Assembly: GCF_905220565.1 (NCBI RefSeq)
Contig: NC_059409.1
Coordinates: forward strand, 14,998,549-15,062,548
Direction: 5' to 3'
Source of the DNA: Melitaea cinxia
Lineage: Eukaryota; Arthropoda; Insecta; Lepidoptera; Nymphalidae
DNA length: 64,000 nt
Below, piece by piece: positions 43,501 to 54,734 of the stretch (positions are counted from its first letter, which is position 1; every line of letters starts with the position of its first letter). The position numbers and the translations under genes are program-made. The notes under the pieces were generated by a model. It ran no database searches. It was not told the origin of the DNA and saw only the letters and a list, made by a program, of their open reading frames with translations.

Positions 43501-45814
43501 CCACGCTGGGCAGGCGGATTGGTAACCGCAGGGCTGGCTTTGTCGCACCGAAAACGCTGATGCCCATCTTCGGCCTGTGTATTTCAAAGCCAGCAGTTGG
43601 ATGGTTATCCCGCCATCGGTCGGCTTTGTAAGTTCCAAGGTGGTAGTGGAACTGTGTTACCCCTTAGTCGCCTCTTACGACACCCACGGGAAGAGAGGGG
43701 GTGGCTATATTCTTTACTGCCGTAGCCACACAGTAGATATGTTAACTAATAACAAGTCTTTTCTTTGGTTCCTATATTTTGATATTTATAAATAGTTAAA
43801 TATTTATCACTCGTCATTTATAAATTTTAAACAATTGAGATATAAATCTTCTAAATCATATTTTCTGTACAACAGCACTCTTCGTGGTTACGTTGGCACA
43901 AACAGATATGACAGCGGTGGTACTCCGTACAATTTGACGGAGGGTATCATTCATCCCAACTACGACGATGAATTACTTAAAAGTGACATCGGCTTCCTAG
44001 TTACTTCATCTGACGTTGAATTGACTGACAGTGTGTCCCTCATAGCTCTGACCTTCAGATTTATTAATGCTGGCGTCAGAACCAGTGTCACAGGATGGGG
44101 AAGCACAGGAGTAAGTTTGTATTATGTAAACAAGTGTTAAGTAATATGTGGATAATTTGGAATTATAGTTTTGGTTGCATTTTTTTTCGTGAGATAATTG
44201 AATTTTAAAATACAATTGTGATTTTTTTAAAGCAATTTAAGGTATTAGATGATTAATTTTTACTATAACTAGCTCGATGTGCAGTGATAGATAACCCTGC
44301 TTTACGCTCAGGGATTATGGGTTCGATTTACGCATTCCCACCCCGTGCTTGGGTGTTTTATATACACATACTTGTATATAAGCTATAATTATCGGATGTT
44401 ACCTATAACACAAACATATTTTTACTTAACTTGTAAAAGTGACCTCATAGCAATCGTTATTCATAGTAGGGAATATCCACCAACCCGCAGTGGAGCAGTG
44501 TGGTGGATAAAGGTTTAATTCTTCTCCAATATGGAGAAAATTTTAATAATGGAGAAATTGCCTACTTCTCTATTGATACCGAGTTGATCTATACACAATT
44601 GTTTCAGACGGGTCTTCCTTTGTCAAAAGAACTCCTGCAATTGAACGCCATTGTCGTAGATGGAAACGAATGTGTCACTCTTGTCAAAGAACGGTCTAGT
44701 GAATTGGATATAGATTATGTTCCACCTGTTGATCCTGCATTAGAAATCTGTACCTACACGAACGACAGAGCTGGAACTTGCAACGTGAGCCATTTTCTAT
44801 TTATTACATTTATTTAATTTTATTTTATTTTTAATTGTACACCATAAGTGAATTACAAACAGAATTTAAAGATATCAACAGATTATGTAGTACGATGGAC
44901 GGGCTTATGGCTAATTAGCCTATATATAATATAATATAATTATACGCGCGAGAATGGTCGAGTGAACAAGAGCTGAGGCAAAATATTGCAGAAGCCCAAC
45001 GTGTTATCAGGGAGAACAAAGAAGCATTTAGAATTTTAGACGATTAAAACGCAATTTCTTACGAAGGTGTAGAATTTGTATTGCTGCTGAAGGTGTCCAT
45101 TTTGAAAACCTATAATAAATTTAAAAAATATTAAAGGGTTTTATGACCTACTTCTTACTTAACTTTCCTTATGCAACCAACACGATGGGTGTCCAGAATT
45201 CTCTAATCATTAATTATTCTTAGGAATAAAATAAAAATGTTTAATCAGTGGGCTAATTTTAAGAATTTTCCACCTTGGTGTCTTTGAAGACCGATTTTAG
45301 CCAAATTCCTGACACTAAACACTACACACACTACATTTACTTATTACTTACAACAGACGTGAGAGATACTTGTGATTACTCGCAATCAAAATATTGGACA
45401 CTATATTGGGACTAGATATATATGTTCTACTGTTTTTGTGTTACCTTTGTATTTTAGGGACATTATGACCATTATATTATGATTAGAATATTTTGTTATA
45501 GATACAATTCTACAAAGAATTGTTGTACTGTACCTCAATAAGAATATTAGTCATGTCTTTGTATTACGCAAATTTAACAAAAGCTAATTTCTCCTTTACA
45601 ACTAACTGGTCGGGTATTTTCAAGGACATAAAGAAAAGATAACTAACTCTTGAATTTGTCTCTCCAGGGCGACTCAGGCAGTGCGCTGGTGGACCGCAGC
45701 ACCGGCGAGCAAATCGGTACAGTGTCCTGGGGCATACCGTGCGCGCAAGGCGCTCCCGACATGTTCGCACGTGTCAGCGCTTTCCGCGAATGGATTGAAG
45801 AAACCATCGCCTAA
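40522..45814 (+). CDS. Chymotrypsin-like serine protease 1 (S1A), 5 exons, 275 aa
   Basis: Exons 40522-40573, 43097-43313, 43876-44110, 44608-44784 and 45668-45814; GT-AG throughout. A signal peptide (MSLKLGFFLVTLLVGSYA) precedes a short propeptide cleaved at R34-IVGG. The triad is His76 (LTAAHC), Asp127 (SDIGF) and Ser230 (GDSGSA). The residue at the chymotrypsin-189 position is Gly (GTC before NGDSG), as in many lepidopteran gut chymotrypsins and collagenases, so specificity is not trypsin-like. Six Cys could form three disulphides. Secreted, probably a larval digestive enzyme. The residue after GDSGS is Ala where most relatives have Pro. Introns 1-4 carry D, G, C and B repeats. Exon sizes match the paralogue at 56396. 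Confidence 0.9.
40683..40820 (-). repeat. LINE 3' end fragment in protease 1 intron 1
   Basis: On the minus strand it reads ATTCAACGGGGAAATGCGGC and CATTCTTGGTACAATTCCAC, an old LINE ORF end (RGNAASILGT-like) with AT-rich UTR. Confidence 0.5.
40830..41443 (+). mobile_element. Family D TIR element, full length
   Basis: Longest copy: GTGTTTGCTCGCAAACG and AACCGACTTCAATTACATCG at the left, TTTTTGGAAGTCGGTTAAAA at the right; TIR AACCGACTTC/GAAGTCGGTT. It has two diverged internal halves, each with the GTAGATCGACGAAAAA-type module and an ATCGGTCCAC/ATCGGTATAC motif. Non-coding. Confidence 0.8.
41640..41810 (-). repeat. LINE 3' end with (TAAAA)n tail, family G
   Basis: T-rich (TTTTATTTTA)n start is the reversed tail; the body matches 19205-19350. 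Confidence 0.55.
42025..42240 (-). repeat. tRNA-headed SINE related to family C
   Basis: Minus strand: TAGTTTAGTGGTGCAAGTAG (box A) and GCGGGTTCGATTCCCGCTC (box B), then a shortened body with GGTCTTCCCACCG and the tail TGGGGTTGTAGGCTAG. Confidence 0.75.
42247..42475 (+). mobile_element. Helitron fragment with an internal (TA)n
   Basis: TTATACTATTAAACGAGCAA, (TA)n at 42291-42313, then ATCTCGGAAACGGCTCCAAT. Same family as 59400-59762, which has a long (TA)n at the same site. No CTAG end. Confidence 0.55.
42472..42545 (+). repeat. tRNA-like fragment
   Basis: TAGCTCAGGTGGGAAATCGG looks like a D-arm/box A and ATGGTTCAAATCC like box B. Acceptor and anticodon stems do not pair as in a working tRNA. 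Followed by T-rich sequence to about 42730. Confidence 0.45.
43480..43735 (-). repeat. SINE family B in protease 1 intron 2
   Basis: From GCCCATAGTAACCACGCTGG to the reversed head GCCGTAGCCACACAG; tail truncated. Confidence 0.8.
44265..44525 (+). repeat. SINE family C with tRNA-like head in protease 1 intron 3
   Basis: TTATGGGTTCGATTTACGC (box B), then GTGCTTGGGTGTTTTATATA and CCAACCCGCAGTGGAGCAGT. It ends less than 100 bp before the exon 4 acceptor. Confidence 0.7.
44940..45116 (+). pseudogene. Transposase C-terminal relic in protease 1 intron 4
   Basis: An ELRQNIAEAQRVIRENKEAF reading is followed, after a frame change, by RRCRICIAAEGVHFENL and a stop. The arrangement recalls the end of mariner/Tc1-like transposases, which finish in a GGHFExL-type sequence. 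Weak but suggestive. Confidence 0.4.
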
Positions 45815-46014
45815 CTGCACCGAATTAATCTGCTGATAGATGTCACTTCGTCGTCTTCATGAGTCTCATTTCTAAATCTGATTTAATGATTAGAAATATG
45901 CCACAGATTATTATTTGTATTTTTACTTTCTTCTTATTAAACGCTCACCGATAGTGTATTTTTATTAGTTTTACAGTCATAGACATCTAAAAATTTTACA
46001 ACAAAGATTATTTA
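45815..46014 (+). other. 3' UTR of serine protease 1
   Basis: About 200 bp to the Helitron start. ATTAAA at about 45936 is the likely poly-A signal. Confidence 0.45.
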
Positions 46015-46314
46015 TCCATACAAATAAATAAAATTGGAGTGTCTGTTTGTAATATTAAAATAACCGCTTTTTTCTAAATTCATATGTATATATACACGGT
46101 AGATGTACCAAAATAATTTTTTTTTAAATTTTTGTCTGTCTGTCTGTTTGATGCGGATAATCTCTGAAACGGGTGGACCGATTTTGACGGGACTTTCATT
46201 TCCAGATGTAGTAAGGAGTAACTTAGGCTACTTTTATTTTAGATTTTTTTATAACTCTGCGTACTGAACATTAACTTTTTTGTTCCACGCGGACAAAGCC
46301 GCGGGCACAGCTAG
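46015..46314 (+). mobile_element. Non-autonomous Helitron, complete
   Basis: Starts TCCATACAAATAAATAAAAT, ends CCACGCGGACAAAGCCGCGG then GCACAG and CTAG. Confidence 0.8.
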
Positions 46315-46431
46315 TATGATATGAAAGCTTGTCGCGAGATTTAATTACTCGTATTTAATTAGATTGAAAATTTCTAAAATTTAAAATCAACATCAAGTAC
46401 TTATTTATCAACATATCTCTATATGTGTAAT

Positions 46432-46442
46432 GACAGACAGAC

Positions 46443-46473
<31 letters not shown>

Positions 46474-46672
46474 CGGACGGACGGACGGACGGACGGACGG
46501 ACGGACGGACGGACGGACGGACGGACGGACGGACGGACGGACGGACGGACGGACGGACGGACGGACGGACGGACGGACGGACGGACGGACGGACGGACGG
46601 ACGGACGGACGGACGGACGGACGGACGGACGGACGGACGGACGGACGGACGGACGGACGGACGGACGGACGG

Positions 46673-46706
<34 letters not shown>
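46432..46706. repeat. Long tetranucleotide microsatellite (GACA)n-(GACG)n-(GACA)n
   Basis: About 275 bp; the central block is pure GGAC/GACG repeats flanked by GACA repeats. The long ORFs on both strands (46355-46777) are artefacts. Confidence 0.95.
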
Positions 46707-46898
46707 ATCAAAAATTGAACGCTCACAGCGGGGTTCGAACCCGCGTCTCCGACTGACCGTGTCGGCGCTCTAGCCAATTAAGCTAACGATGTACCCGCTA
46801 GAGCGAAATTTTTGATATGATGATTTTTATTTTCGGTATATGATATTCAAAAATGTTTAGAATTCCTAATGTGTGGGTAACACAAACATAAAATCGTA
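46707..46898 (-). repeat. tRNA-like palindromic SINE, copy 2
   Basis: The left outer arm has been replaced by the microsatellite. Box B GGTTCGAACCC and box A lie on the minus strand; the right arm has a 23-bp insertion with a repeated ATATGAT. The 3' part ATGTTTAGAATTCCTAATGT is intact. Confidence 0.75.
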
Positions 46899-47029
46899 CA
46901 TATTAAAAATAAATAGCATGGTGTCGTCTCCTGTCAAAGATTTGCATTGTAATATGAAACTTTGAATAGTTACGGTTCTCTGTAAAGAACTCACTATAGA
47001 CGGCGCCACGGTTCGCTTAAAAATTTATT

Positions 47030-47640
47030 TATTATTAAAAAAAATTATCATTACAAATCTTTAGATATTCTTAGGGGACAACCAAATCTCACAATCCAGT
47101 CATCACAGAAATATCTCGCGGCGTTTCCAGCAGTGTTTTCATAAACAGGCACCGCTTCAGGCAATTTTGTGCAGCGATCGATAATGCTAACACAGTAACG
47201 GATTTGATAGTTGTAGAGGTCCGAAAATATCTATAAGTACGCGCTCAAGGCATTTGGATGACGGAATCTCGTTTCGTGGAGACGAAACCTGGCGATGAAT
47301 TTTTGCTGATAATTAATGTATACTCGCGTCCAGTTGCCAACATCGTGGTTCATGCTGGGCCAGAAAAATTATGAGTTTATCTGCTCTCGTATTGTTCTAA
47401 TGCCAAGACGGCGCGTGCTTCAAATGCAACACGATGTTTATGTAGTAGATACGGCCGTGGGGTTCTGGTTAAATATTTACATGTTATCGATTTCGCGATG
47501 CCAGACAATTTGATTTGCGTAAAATTCAATTTTGATTAGTTTTTAATTGCTTCGATACGGAGTCATTTTCTTGATCGTTAGCTAGTCTGCCTGAGTCAAT
47601 AATTACATGTGAGTCGTGAGCACAGCTAGTTATAAACATA
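47030..47640 (-). pseudogene. Gypsy-type LTR retrotransposon integrase relic
   Basis: On the minus strand one reads, with stops and frameshifts, a zinc-binding part (FFWPSMNHDV-NWTRV) and then the start of the catalytic core (DIFGPLQLS, IDRCTKLPEAVPVYENTA, CDDWIVRFGCPLRI). No LTR seen. Dead. Confidence 0.65.
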
Positions 47641-47934
47641 TTTTTACAAGGACATATTTTTATTAAACGTACAGTGACAAAATTGAATATTCAAGAGTTT
47701 ATATAAGTGACGAAAATTGATAAACAAATTATTTATCGGATTATTATATTATATCTTAATCCACGATAAAACTAGATTTTTACTAACCATTAAAATGTTT
47801 ATTTATGTTTATAATTTTTTTTTAATTTTATTAGCGATTAGCCGCGCCCGGAACGTTGCTTAAATAAAATTTAAGTTGCTACTAATATATTACTTTATTA
47901 CCTATACTATCATATTATCACTACTTATTATTAT

Positions 47935-48078
47935 TATCATCATCATCATTTCAGCCTATTGCAGTTCACTGCTGGACAACATAGGCCTCCACAAGTTCGC
48001 ACCGAAAATGGCGTGAACTCATGTGTGTTGCCCATAGTCACCACGCTGGGCAGGCAGGTTGGTGACCGCAGGGCAGGG
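47935..48078 (-). repeat. SINE family B, tail part
   Basis: ATCATCATCATCATTTCAGC to GGTTGGTGACCGCAGGGC. Confidence 0.75.
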
Positions 48079-48329
48079 CTATTTATTTGTATTGTATATC
48101 TGATATTAGATGTTTTAATTTCTGATTTTAAAGTTTGTCGTCTTAATCTCTACTTTCAACTTCTTGTATGTGTTTGTTGTTATCACATTTATCTGCTTAT
48201 CGCTATGTTTTATATGCTATCTTGTAATTATTTTATGTGATATTGTACTGCTTATTTCCCAAACACAAATAAATAAATAAAATTAATAGTAAAATAATTT
48301 ATAGTTGCGACTGCTACTGCATCAAACAA

Positions 48330-48710
48330 TGCCAGATCCCTAAAATTGATAAAAATTCCGTTATCATTCTTAACTACTAATAAGTTGTAGTCGGAATAAG
48401 TAATATTACAGGAGAATCTACACTTAGCCAGTATTCAGTACAACCCGACCAGTCCAAACTACGTGCACCATAAGTAGCAACGATGCCAGAAATTTTAGGT
48501 GCGGTATTTTTACTGCCTTAATGACGGAGTTTCCTGATTAATGTGTCATGATCACATGAACACAGTCCAATATCTTGCAAAAATCACAGAGCACACCCAA
48601 GGTATCCCGGACTCCTCCCAGACATCAACTATTGAAGCAAAAGCTCTTTAGTGGCATCGGCTGCAAAGCGTCTTCTAGTAAAACCGAATTGGATGTTATG
48701 TAAAAGCTTT
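48330..48710 (-). pseudogene. Jockey-type reverse transcriptase relic
   Basis: Minus-strand reading RRRFAADATKELL, a LGCALCDFCKILDCVH segment like LGVFCDLSKAFDCVH, and a CDHDTLIRKLRH-like stretch. Several stops. Related to 54735-56100. Confidence 0.55.
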
Positions 48711-48821
48711 ATTTATTGTAAAACGATTTTGAAACCGATAGAGAACTACTTTTTAAAGTAGTTTCTGCAGAAAGTTTAAATAAAAATAGGTCTGTAATTC
48801 ACTGGATGCATGCGAGTAATG

Positions 48822-49437
48822 TTGTGTGGCTACGCCATTAAAGAATATAGCCACCCCATCTCTTCCCGTGGGTGTCGTAAGAGGCAACTAAGGGATAACA
48901 TAGTTCCATTACCACCTTGGAACTTAAGCCGCCTGGGTAACCATCCAATTACTGGTTTTGAAATACACAGGCCGAAGACGGGCAGCAGCGTCTGCGGTGT
49001 GACCAAGCCAGCCCTGCGGTCACGTGCGTATAACTTAGGTAGGGCACAGCAGGAATTTCCTGCTCAAAATATGGAGCAGCCCGACTGGGGTAGTACCTCG
49101 ACCTTACAGAAGATCACAGCTAAATAATACTGTTTTCAAGCAGTATTGTGTCCTGTTGCTGAGTAAGGTGACCAGAGCTTCTGGAGGGATTGGGGATTGA
49201 GTCAGCAACGCGCTTGCGATGCTTTTGGTGTTGCGGGTGTCTATAAGCTACGGTAATCGCTTATCATCAGGTGAGCCGTAAGCTTGTTTGCCGGCCTAGT
49301 GACATAAAAAAAAACCAACCCGCCTGCCCAGCGTGGTGACTATGGGCAAAATACATGAGTTCATGCTATTTTTGGCGTGAACTTGTGGAGGCCTATGTCC
49401 AGCAGTGGACTATGATAGGCTGAAGTGAAGTGATGAG
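48822..49437 (+). repeat. SINE family B split by a family A insertion
   Basis: Head and first half at 48822-49025 (to CCCTGCGGTCAC); second half at 49314-49437 (from CCAACCCGCCTGCCCAGCG to GGCTGAAGTGAAGTGATG). Family A fills the gap exactly. Confidence 0.85.
49026..49313 (+). repeat. Family A repeat, full length, nested in SINE B
   Basis: GTGCGTATAACTTAGGTAGG to CTAGTGACATAAAAAAAA; this copy gives the best boundaries of family A (about 288 bp). No long target duplication seen. Confidence 0.85.
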
Positions 49438-49495
49438 TATGACAACGGATTCATAAGATTACGAAACTTACACTTACAATACTATCATCTATATA

Positions 49496-49955
49496 TCTAT
49501 ATACAAATATATAAAATTGGAGTGTCTGTTTGTAATATTAAAATAATCGCTTTGTCTGTCTGTCTGTTTGTTCCGGCTAATCTCTGAAACGCCTGACCGA
49601 TTTTGATGGAACTTTCACTGGTAGACAGCTGATGTAATAAGAGTAACTAGAGCCCCTTTTATTTTTGAAATTTTTGATTTTATAACTGAGAATTGAACAA
49701 TAACTTTTTAAACATTTTTTGAATATCATATCAAAAATTGACCGCTCCAGCGGGATTCGAACCCGCGTCTCCGACTGACCGTGTCGGCGCTCTAGCCAAT
49801 TAAGCTATGGAACGATGTACCCGCTGGAGCGGTCAATTTTTGATATGATATTCAAAAAATGTTTAGAATTCCTAATGTGTGGGTACACAAAAATAAAATC
49901 GTACACAATAACTTTTTGTTAAATTCCACGCGGACGAAGTCGCGGGCACAGCTAG
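49496..49955 (+). mobile_element. Non-autonomous Helitron interrupted by a tRNA-like SINE
   Basis: Start TCTATATACAAATATATAAA, end CGCGGACGAAGTCGCGGGCA then CAG and CTAG. Without the SINE it would match 46015-46314. Confidence 0.8.
49710..49904 (-). repeat. tRNA-like palindromic SINE, copy 3
   Basis: Arms 49709-49754 and 49820-49865; core with box A TAGCTTAATTGGCTAGAGC and box B GGTTCGAATCC on the minus strand. 13-bp target duplication ACAATAACTTTTT at 49697-49709 and 49905-49917. The best-preserved copy. Confidence 0.88.
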
Positions 49956-50361
49956 TTCATTAAATATAATTGCTAAGTGGGGTGCTATAACGTCAACAAT
50001 TGTACTGATAATTTTAACAGAGATACAACAGAAATCTTTGGTTTCTTAATCAAGTCAAGTAATCTAGAGTTTTAAATATCTTACTTATTACAGATTCAAT
50101 TTAAATTACAGAAAAAAAACACATTAAATGCATGCTTATATTTTGTGAAATTAAGGACTTCTAGAAAAAAAAGACTCTGTATCATGCCATGAAATCAAAG
50201 TTAAATATCAAATGTTGGTATCACAAATAAAAAACGAGCCCATGCTCGTATATCCATAAAAAAAAAACATTGGAGCCTCAAAAAAACCTAATTATTATTA
50301 ACACAGACAATAAAAAGAAAAAAAAATTGAATTTTCATAAAAAAATATATGTATATATAGA

Positions 50362-50715
50362 TAATATAATGGATGTGTGGAGTAACGAGGAAAGATCGGA
50401 TTAGAAATGAGTATATAATGGGAAGTTTGAAAGTAGCACCCGTGACAGAGAAAATGAGGAGCAATAGGTTAGCGTGGTATGGGCGTGTAATGAGGAGGGA
50501 TGACCGCTATGTTGGTAAAAGAATGTTAGGGATGAATGTCGAAGGACGAAGAGCGATCGGCAGACCGAAAAAGCGATGGATGGATTGTGTGAGTGAGGGT
50601 ATGAGAAAGAAAGGAGTAAGCACTGAAGTGACGAATAATAGAGAGGAATGGAAGAGGAAAACATGTTGTGCCGACCCTACATAAGTGGGATAAGGGCAGG
50701 AAGAAGAAGATGTAT
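50362..50715 (+). pseudogene. RTE-type LINE, C-terminal RT fragment with 3' end
   Basis: Open reading of about 105 codons: MCGVTRKDRIRNEYIMGSL, RLAWYGRVMRRDD, GRPKKRWMDCVSEGM, stop at 50684. The short UTR ends in GGAAGAAGAAGATG. 5'-truncated, recent. Confidence 0.8.
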
Positions 50716-52027
50716 ATATAGATAATATACGTGTAATTAAAGGAAGTCTGAGCTGTTTGACAATAAAAAAAGAAAATGGCTAATCGCTGGGTGACATCTA
50801 CGTAGTAAAGACAATAAAAAGCGGCGTTGGCTCTGTCTGTCGTAATATAAAGCTACTTCTTCTGGTATGTGGTGGGTAGTACAAAGAAATGGAAGGACGA
50901 CTACCAATCCCTACGTTATTCCATTTTGAGGAAGATTTTTTTAATTTTATTGGAAAAATTTATCATAAACTTGCTTAAAATGGATATTTCGGACGATTTT
51001 ATTTTTAATAGGACAACGAACCGAAATATACAACCAATAAAAATCAAAAACGCTTTACGAGTCCTTTTTTTTATTCTCGCAAAACGACAATTACACTTAC
51101 CATCAAAATAATTATATATTTACCATCAAAATAATATATTTATTAACGTTAGAAGAGTTTATTGTACAAATATTTTTGTAATGTACACAGATTAAAATCT
51201 TTCGTCATTATTAAATAATAAAACAAGTTTATTTTTATTATCACGTCCACTTGTTTTTGTCGACGACTCTACATAATCAGTTTTTCATGATGATATTTAT
51301 CATCATACTTAATTTTACTTATTGATTTTAAATTTGTTAATAAATAATATATATTGCATATTCAAGCATATTCAAAATCTTGCTATTTGTTTAATTTTTC
51401 GTTTACGTAAGCATGATCACATATCAAACCTTTTTGCCTTCCTTGTGATCATCACGTGCATATCCTGTCGTTCCTTTACAGACTCTAATATCCTAATTCT
51501 CCTGCATTCCTATGTTTTCGTTTCGATATTTTTAGTTCTCCCTCACGTCCCAGGCGGTTTTGCATCACTATGATGCTCGCAATTTTTGGAACGAAGTTCC
51601 TTATGGCAGGCTTGACATTTGGCTGGGCGACCGAACTGAACAAAATGTGATACTAAAACCGTAACAAAAATATATAACGGAAGTGACGTAATCAGTCACA
51701 CGACTGTATAATATGACGTTTGTAAAACTAAAATATTACCTACTAGTAAACTTTTTTTAAAATTATTTATGTAATTTTATACTGTCGACAAAGACATATG
51801 TTTTTTTATTTTACTTAATAGTTTGAAATATTATTATTATTATTATTTTGTTTGATTTCTTTTATTTTACGGTATTTGTTATTTTCGAAAATACTAAATT
51901 TCCTAAATACTTATATGTACTTAAATAAAAACCAAATCAACAAAATTTAAAAAAAAATCAAGAACTAGAAAATATATATAAAATTCAACATTTTTTTTTT
52001 CAAATTGTGTTGCTTCTATACTATCCG
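50716..52027. other. AT-rich spacer, nothing recognised
   Basis: Small ORFs (50869-51111 and 51322-51573) lack recognisable motifs and are compositionally low-complexity. (ATT)n run near 51832. Confidence 0.4.
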
Positions 52028-52384
52028 AAAGCTTATGACATGGTTATTAACATAATAACAACAACATTCAAATATGCGTCGTTAGATTACACGTTGTTAC
52101 AGAATGCGTTGAAGAAATAAAGGTTCACTGCTCGTGCCTCGTAGGTGATAATTTGTAGTCTATATATTGACCCGACTTCTTAAAAATATTTGTGCCAAAT
52201 TTAAAGTAAATTCATGCAGTACTTTTTGAGTTTATCCCGGACATAAATACAGACAAACAGACAAAAATTCTAAAAACTATATTGTTGGCTTTGGTATCGA
52301 TTGTAGATCACACCCCAAGTATTATTTAAAAAAAATATTCAATGTACAGTTTTGACTTTCCTACCATTTTATTATATGTATAGA
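52028..52384 (-). mobile_element. Helitron fragment
   Basis: Matches the right two thirds of 17946-18516 and ends with the reversed start TATATGTATAGA; CTAG end absent. Confidence 0.65.
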
Positions 52385-52439
52385 TTATGCCATCCAAAAT
52401 CGCTGGCGTAACGACGTTTTCTAATAACGCAATCCCATA

Positions 52440-52771
52440 AACAATTTTGCAACTAGATTAGTAAAAAAAATTATAGACAGAGCGTATTATTCGGAGAAGG
52501 ATTACATAGTTGATAAGGATGTGTGGACGTATAGATGCTGTTTTTCATGCTAAAAAACATAGTTTATATATTATTTTCAAAAGAATAACTGGAGAGTTTC
52601 TTGCTGATTCTTCTCTGCAGAATCTACATTCCGAATCGATGGTAGCTTTACTTTACAAAAATAATAACCACTTTAAATTTATAATTTATGAAATGACGAT
52701 TCGAAAGTGCTTTTAAAGCCTATTTGAATAAAGCTATGTATTTTAATATTGATTTGATTTAAATCCTTAAT
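52440..52771 (+). pseudogene. CR1/Jockey-type LINE 3' end
   Basis: The IDRAYYSEKDYIVDKDVW reading is the usual C-terminal end of this LINE group, then a UTR with TTCTTGCTGATTCTTCTCTG and the tail TATTGATTTGATTT. Copies at 53381 and 11470 are in reverse. Confidence 0.65.
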
Positions 52772-52914
52772 TTTTTAAATATTATTTTTCTATAAATGCG
52801 CATGCAAATCTAGTTGATTTCTTTTTTTTTGTGGAAGAAAGAATAGGCTTTTAATTTAATTAATTAAATATTAATAATATTAATTTTTATTAACTTAACT
52901 AAATATTAATATAC

Positions 52915-53025
52915 TCCTCCGAAACGGCTGGACAGATTTTTACGAAATTTTGTGCGTATATCGGGTAGGTCTGAGAATCGGCCAACATCTTTTTTTCATA
53001 AAAAACGTTTGCGGGGTCAGTTATG
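52915..53025 (+). repeat. Helitron fragment
   Basis: CTCCTCCGAAACGGCTGGAC to CGTTTGCGGGGTCAG; like 25449-25664 with the CTAG end mutated. Confidence 0.6.
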
Positions 53026-53380
53026 TAAACATCTACTAATGACGAATTTTGTGATAAAGCCATATTAAGGAAGTCTAACAGCTCTCGAAAGATTTTACCT
53101 ACTAATGTTTACAGTTGTAACAGACTACTTGTAGAAATCAGATATGATGTACTCGGAGGATAAGATTGCAAGATTTATAACGTAAAACATAATTGATAGT
53201 CTGCAAGTACTTTGATAATAAATATAGCGAGGACGACGACTTAGTAATGTAATCAATATCCGTGACACGAGCAACAAATTGCTTTAATCGGCTTAATTTG
53301 ACGTTTGAAAAATCCACAATACCTAAAACGATTTAATCAAAATTTAAAATATGTATGACTTTATAATAATCAAATCAAAA
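53026..53380. other. Spacer, nothing recognised
   Basis: No ORF or repeat assigned. Confidence 0.35.
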
Positions 53381-53605
53381 TCAATAAATATTAAAAATTA
53401 CTTTCTTTCGATTCTTACTTCGAAAAACACTTTTGAATCGTCATTTTACAAATTAAAACGATATTTCATTTAATTACTTAATAAATAATAATCAATCATT
53501 ATAGTTAAAAGTGAAGCCACCACCGATTTGGATTGTAGATTCTACAGAAAAAAATTGCCAGGAAACTACGCAGTTTCTCTTTTCAAACGAATGTTTGTTG
53601 GTAGT
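53381..53605 (-). repeat. CR1/Jockey-type LINE 3' end
   Basis: Reversed tail AATCAAATCAAAATCAATAA and reversed TTTCCTGGCAATTTTTTTCT; same family as 52440-52771. Confidence 0.6.
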
Positions 53606-54088
53606 AAAATAAAACCCTCATTTGACGGTCCCAGTAGGAATTACTTCTGGGTCTCTTAACAGTCTGAAACCTACAAAGTACACAACTACACAAACGCGCA
53701 AACCACGGCAACCACATGTAAAGCCTATACAAACATTTACAATACACGGCGATCGAATCGTTTCACCTTCGTTGACAGATCTCGTAGAAAGATAGAGTTT
53801 AGAGTTGGTAACTTACATATTTCCTGCTGAAAAATCCTACCTCTTTCTGCATGGATGACAAGGCATTTATCCAAAAAACCATTCTTATACAAGTAGTAAA
53901 AAAATGTATTTTTTAACCACTTGGAAGGGAAATAGGTAAAAAATGACGTATACGGACAAAACGACACAGGGACCATAATTTCAATTAGGTGGTCTTATAC
54001 ACATAACTGATTACTATATAAACTGAAATTCGAGGTTATTCCTAACCTGTCAAAACTTAAACGCACTTGTGCCTCATTTATTTGCTGT
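53606..54088. other. Spacer with a degenerate SINE C piece
   Basis: About 53690-53745 (CAAACCACGGCAACCACATG) looks like family C in reverse. The rest is unassigned. Confidence 0.35.
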
Positions 54089-54330
54089 GTGGTTCATCAC
54101 TTCAGCCTATGGCAGTCCACTGCTGGACATAGGCTTCCCCAAGTTTGCGCCAGACATCCCGGTTTTCCGCGATCCTCATCCAGCTTACACTGGCAATCTT
54201 GCGTAGATCGTCGGTCCAACGGGCCAGAGGACGTCCCACATTGCGTTTGCCAAGACGATATCTCCATACCAGGACCCGTCTACTCCAACGGCCATCGGTC
54301 ACAACACAAATGACCAGCCCACTGCCACTT
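54089..54330 (-). pseudogene. RTE-type LINE 3' end, coding
   Basis: Minus-strand ORF to 54102: DGRWSRRVLVWRYRLGKRN, VGRPLARWTDDL, then LGEAYVQQWTAIG and a stop. The last codons read GAAGCCTATGTCCAGCAGTGG, which is the same sequence as the tail of SINE family B, so this LINE type is the likely driver of the SINE. Confidence 0.8.
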
Positions 54331-54394
54331 CAACTTGCTTATTCGGTGCGCTTTGTCGGTTACATTCGTTCTCTCGCGGATAATCTCATTTTCT

Positions 54395-54672
54395 CAGCTG
54401 TGTGGTAAGAGGGGACAACGCGGTTCCACTACCACCTTGGAACTTAAATAGCCGACTGATGGCGGGATAACCACCCTAATGTTGGCTTTGAAATATAAAG
54501 GCCGAAGACGGGCAGCAGCATATTCAGTGCGACAGGGCCAGCCCTTCGGTCACCAACCCGTCTGCCCAGCGTGGTAACTATGGGAAAAAATACATGAGTT
54601 AACGCCATTTTTGGCACGAACTTGTGGAGGCCTATGTCCAGCAGTGGACTGTATCAGGTTGAAGTGATCCCT
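54395..54672 (+). repeat. SINE family B, head partly deleted
   Basis: CTGTGTGGTAAGAGGGGACA to CAGGTTGAAGTGAT; the internal GGCTATATTC region is missing. Confidence 0.75.
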
Positions 54673-54734
54673 CATTTATGCGGGCGCTGTAACTTGAAAC
54701 GAATTTCGGTAGATAATAAAGACCAGATGCCGCG

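Noticed and set aside
46355..46777. Long ORFs of Asp-Gly-Arg-Thr or Pro-Ser-Val-Arg repeats on both strands
   Set aside because: They are the translation of a tetranucleotide microsatellite, which is open in all frames.
49739..49834. Possible functional tRNA gene
   Set aside because: Boxes A and B are present, but the sequence sits inside long inverted arms with a target duplication and occurs three times; it is a SINE.
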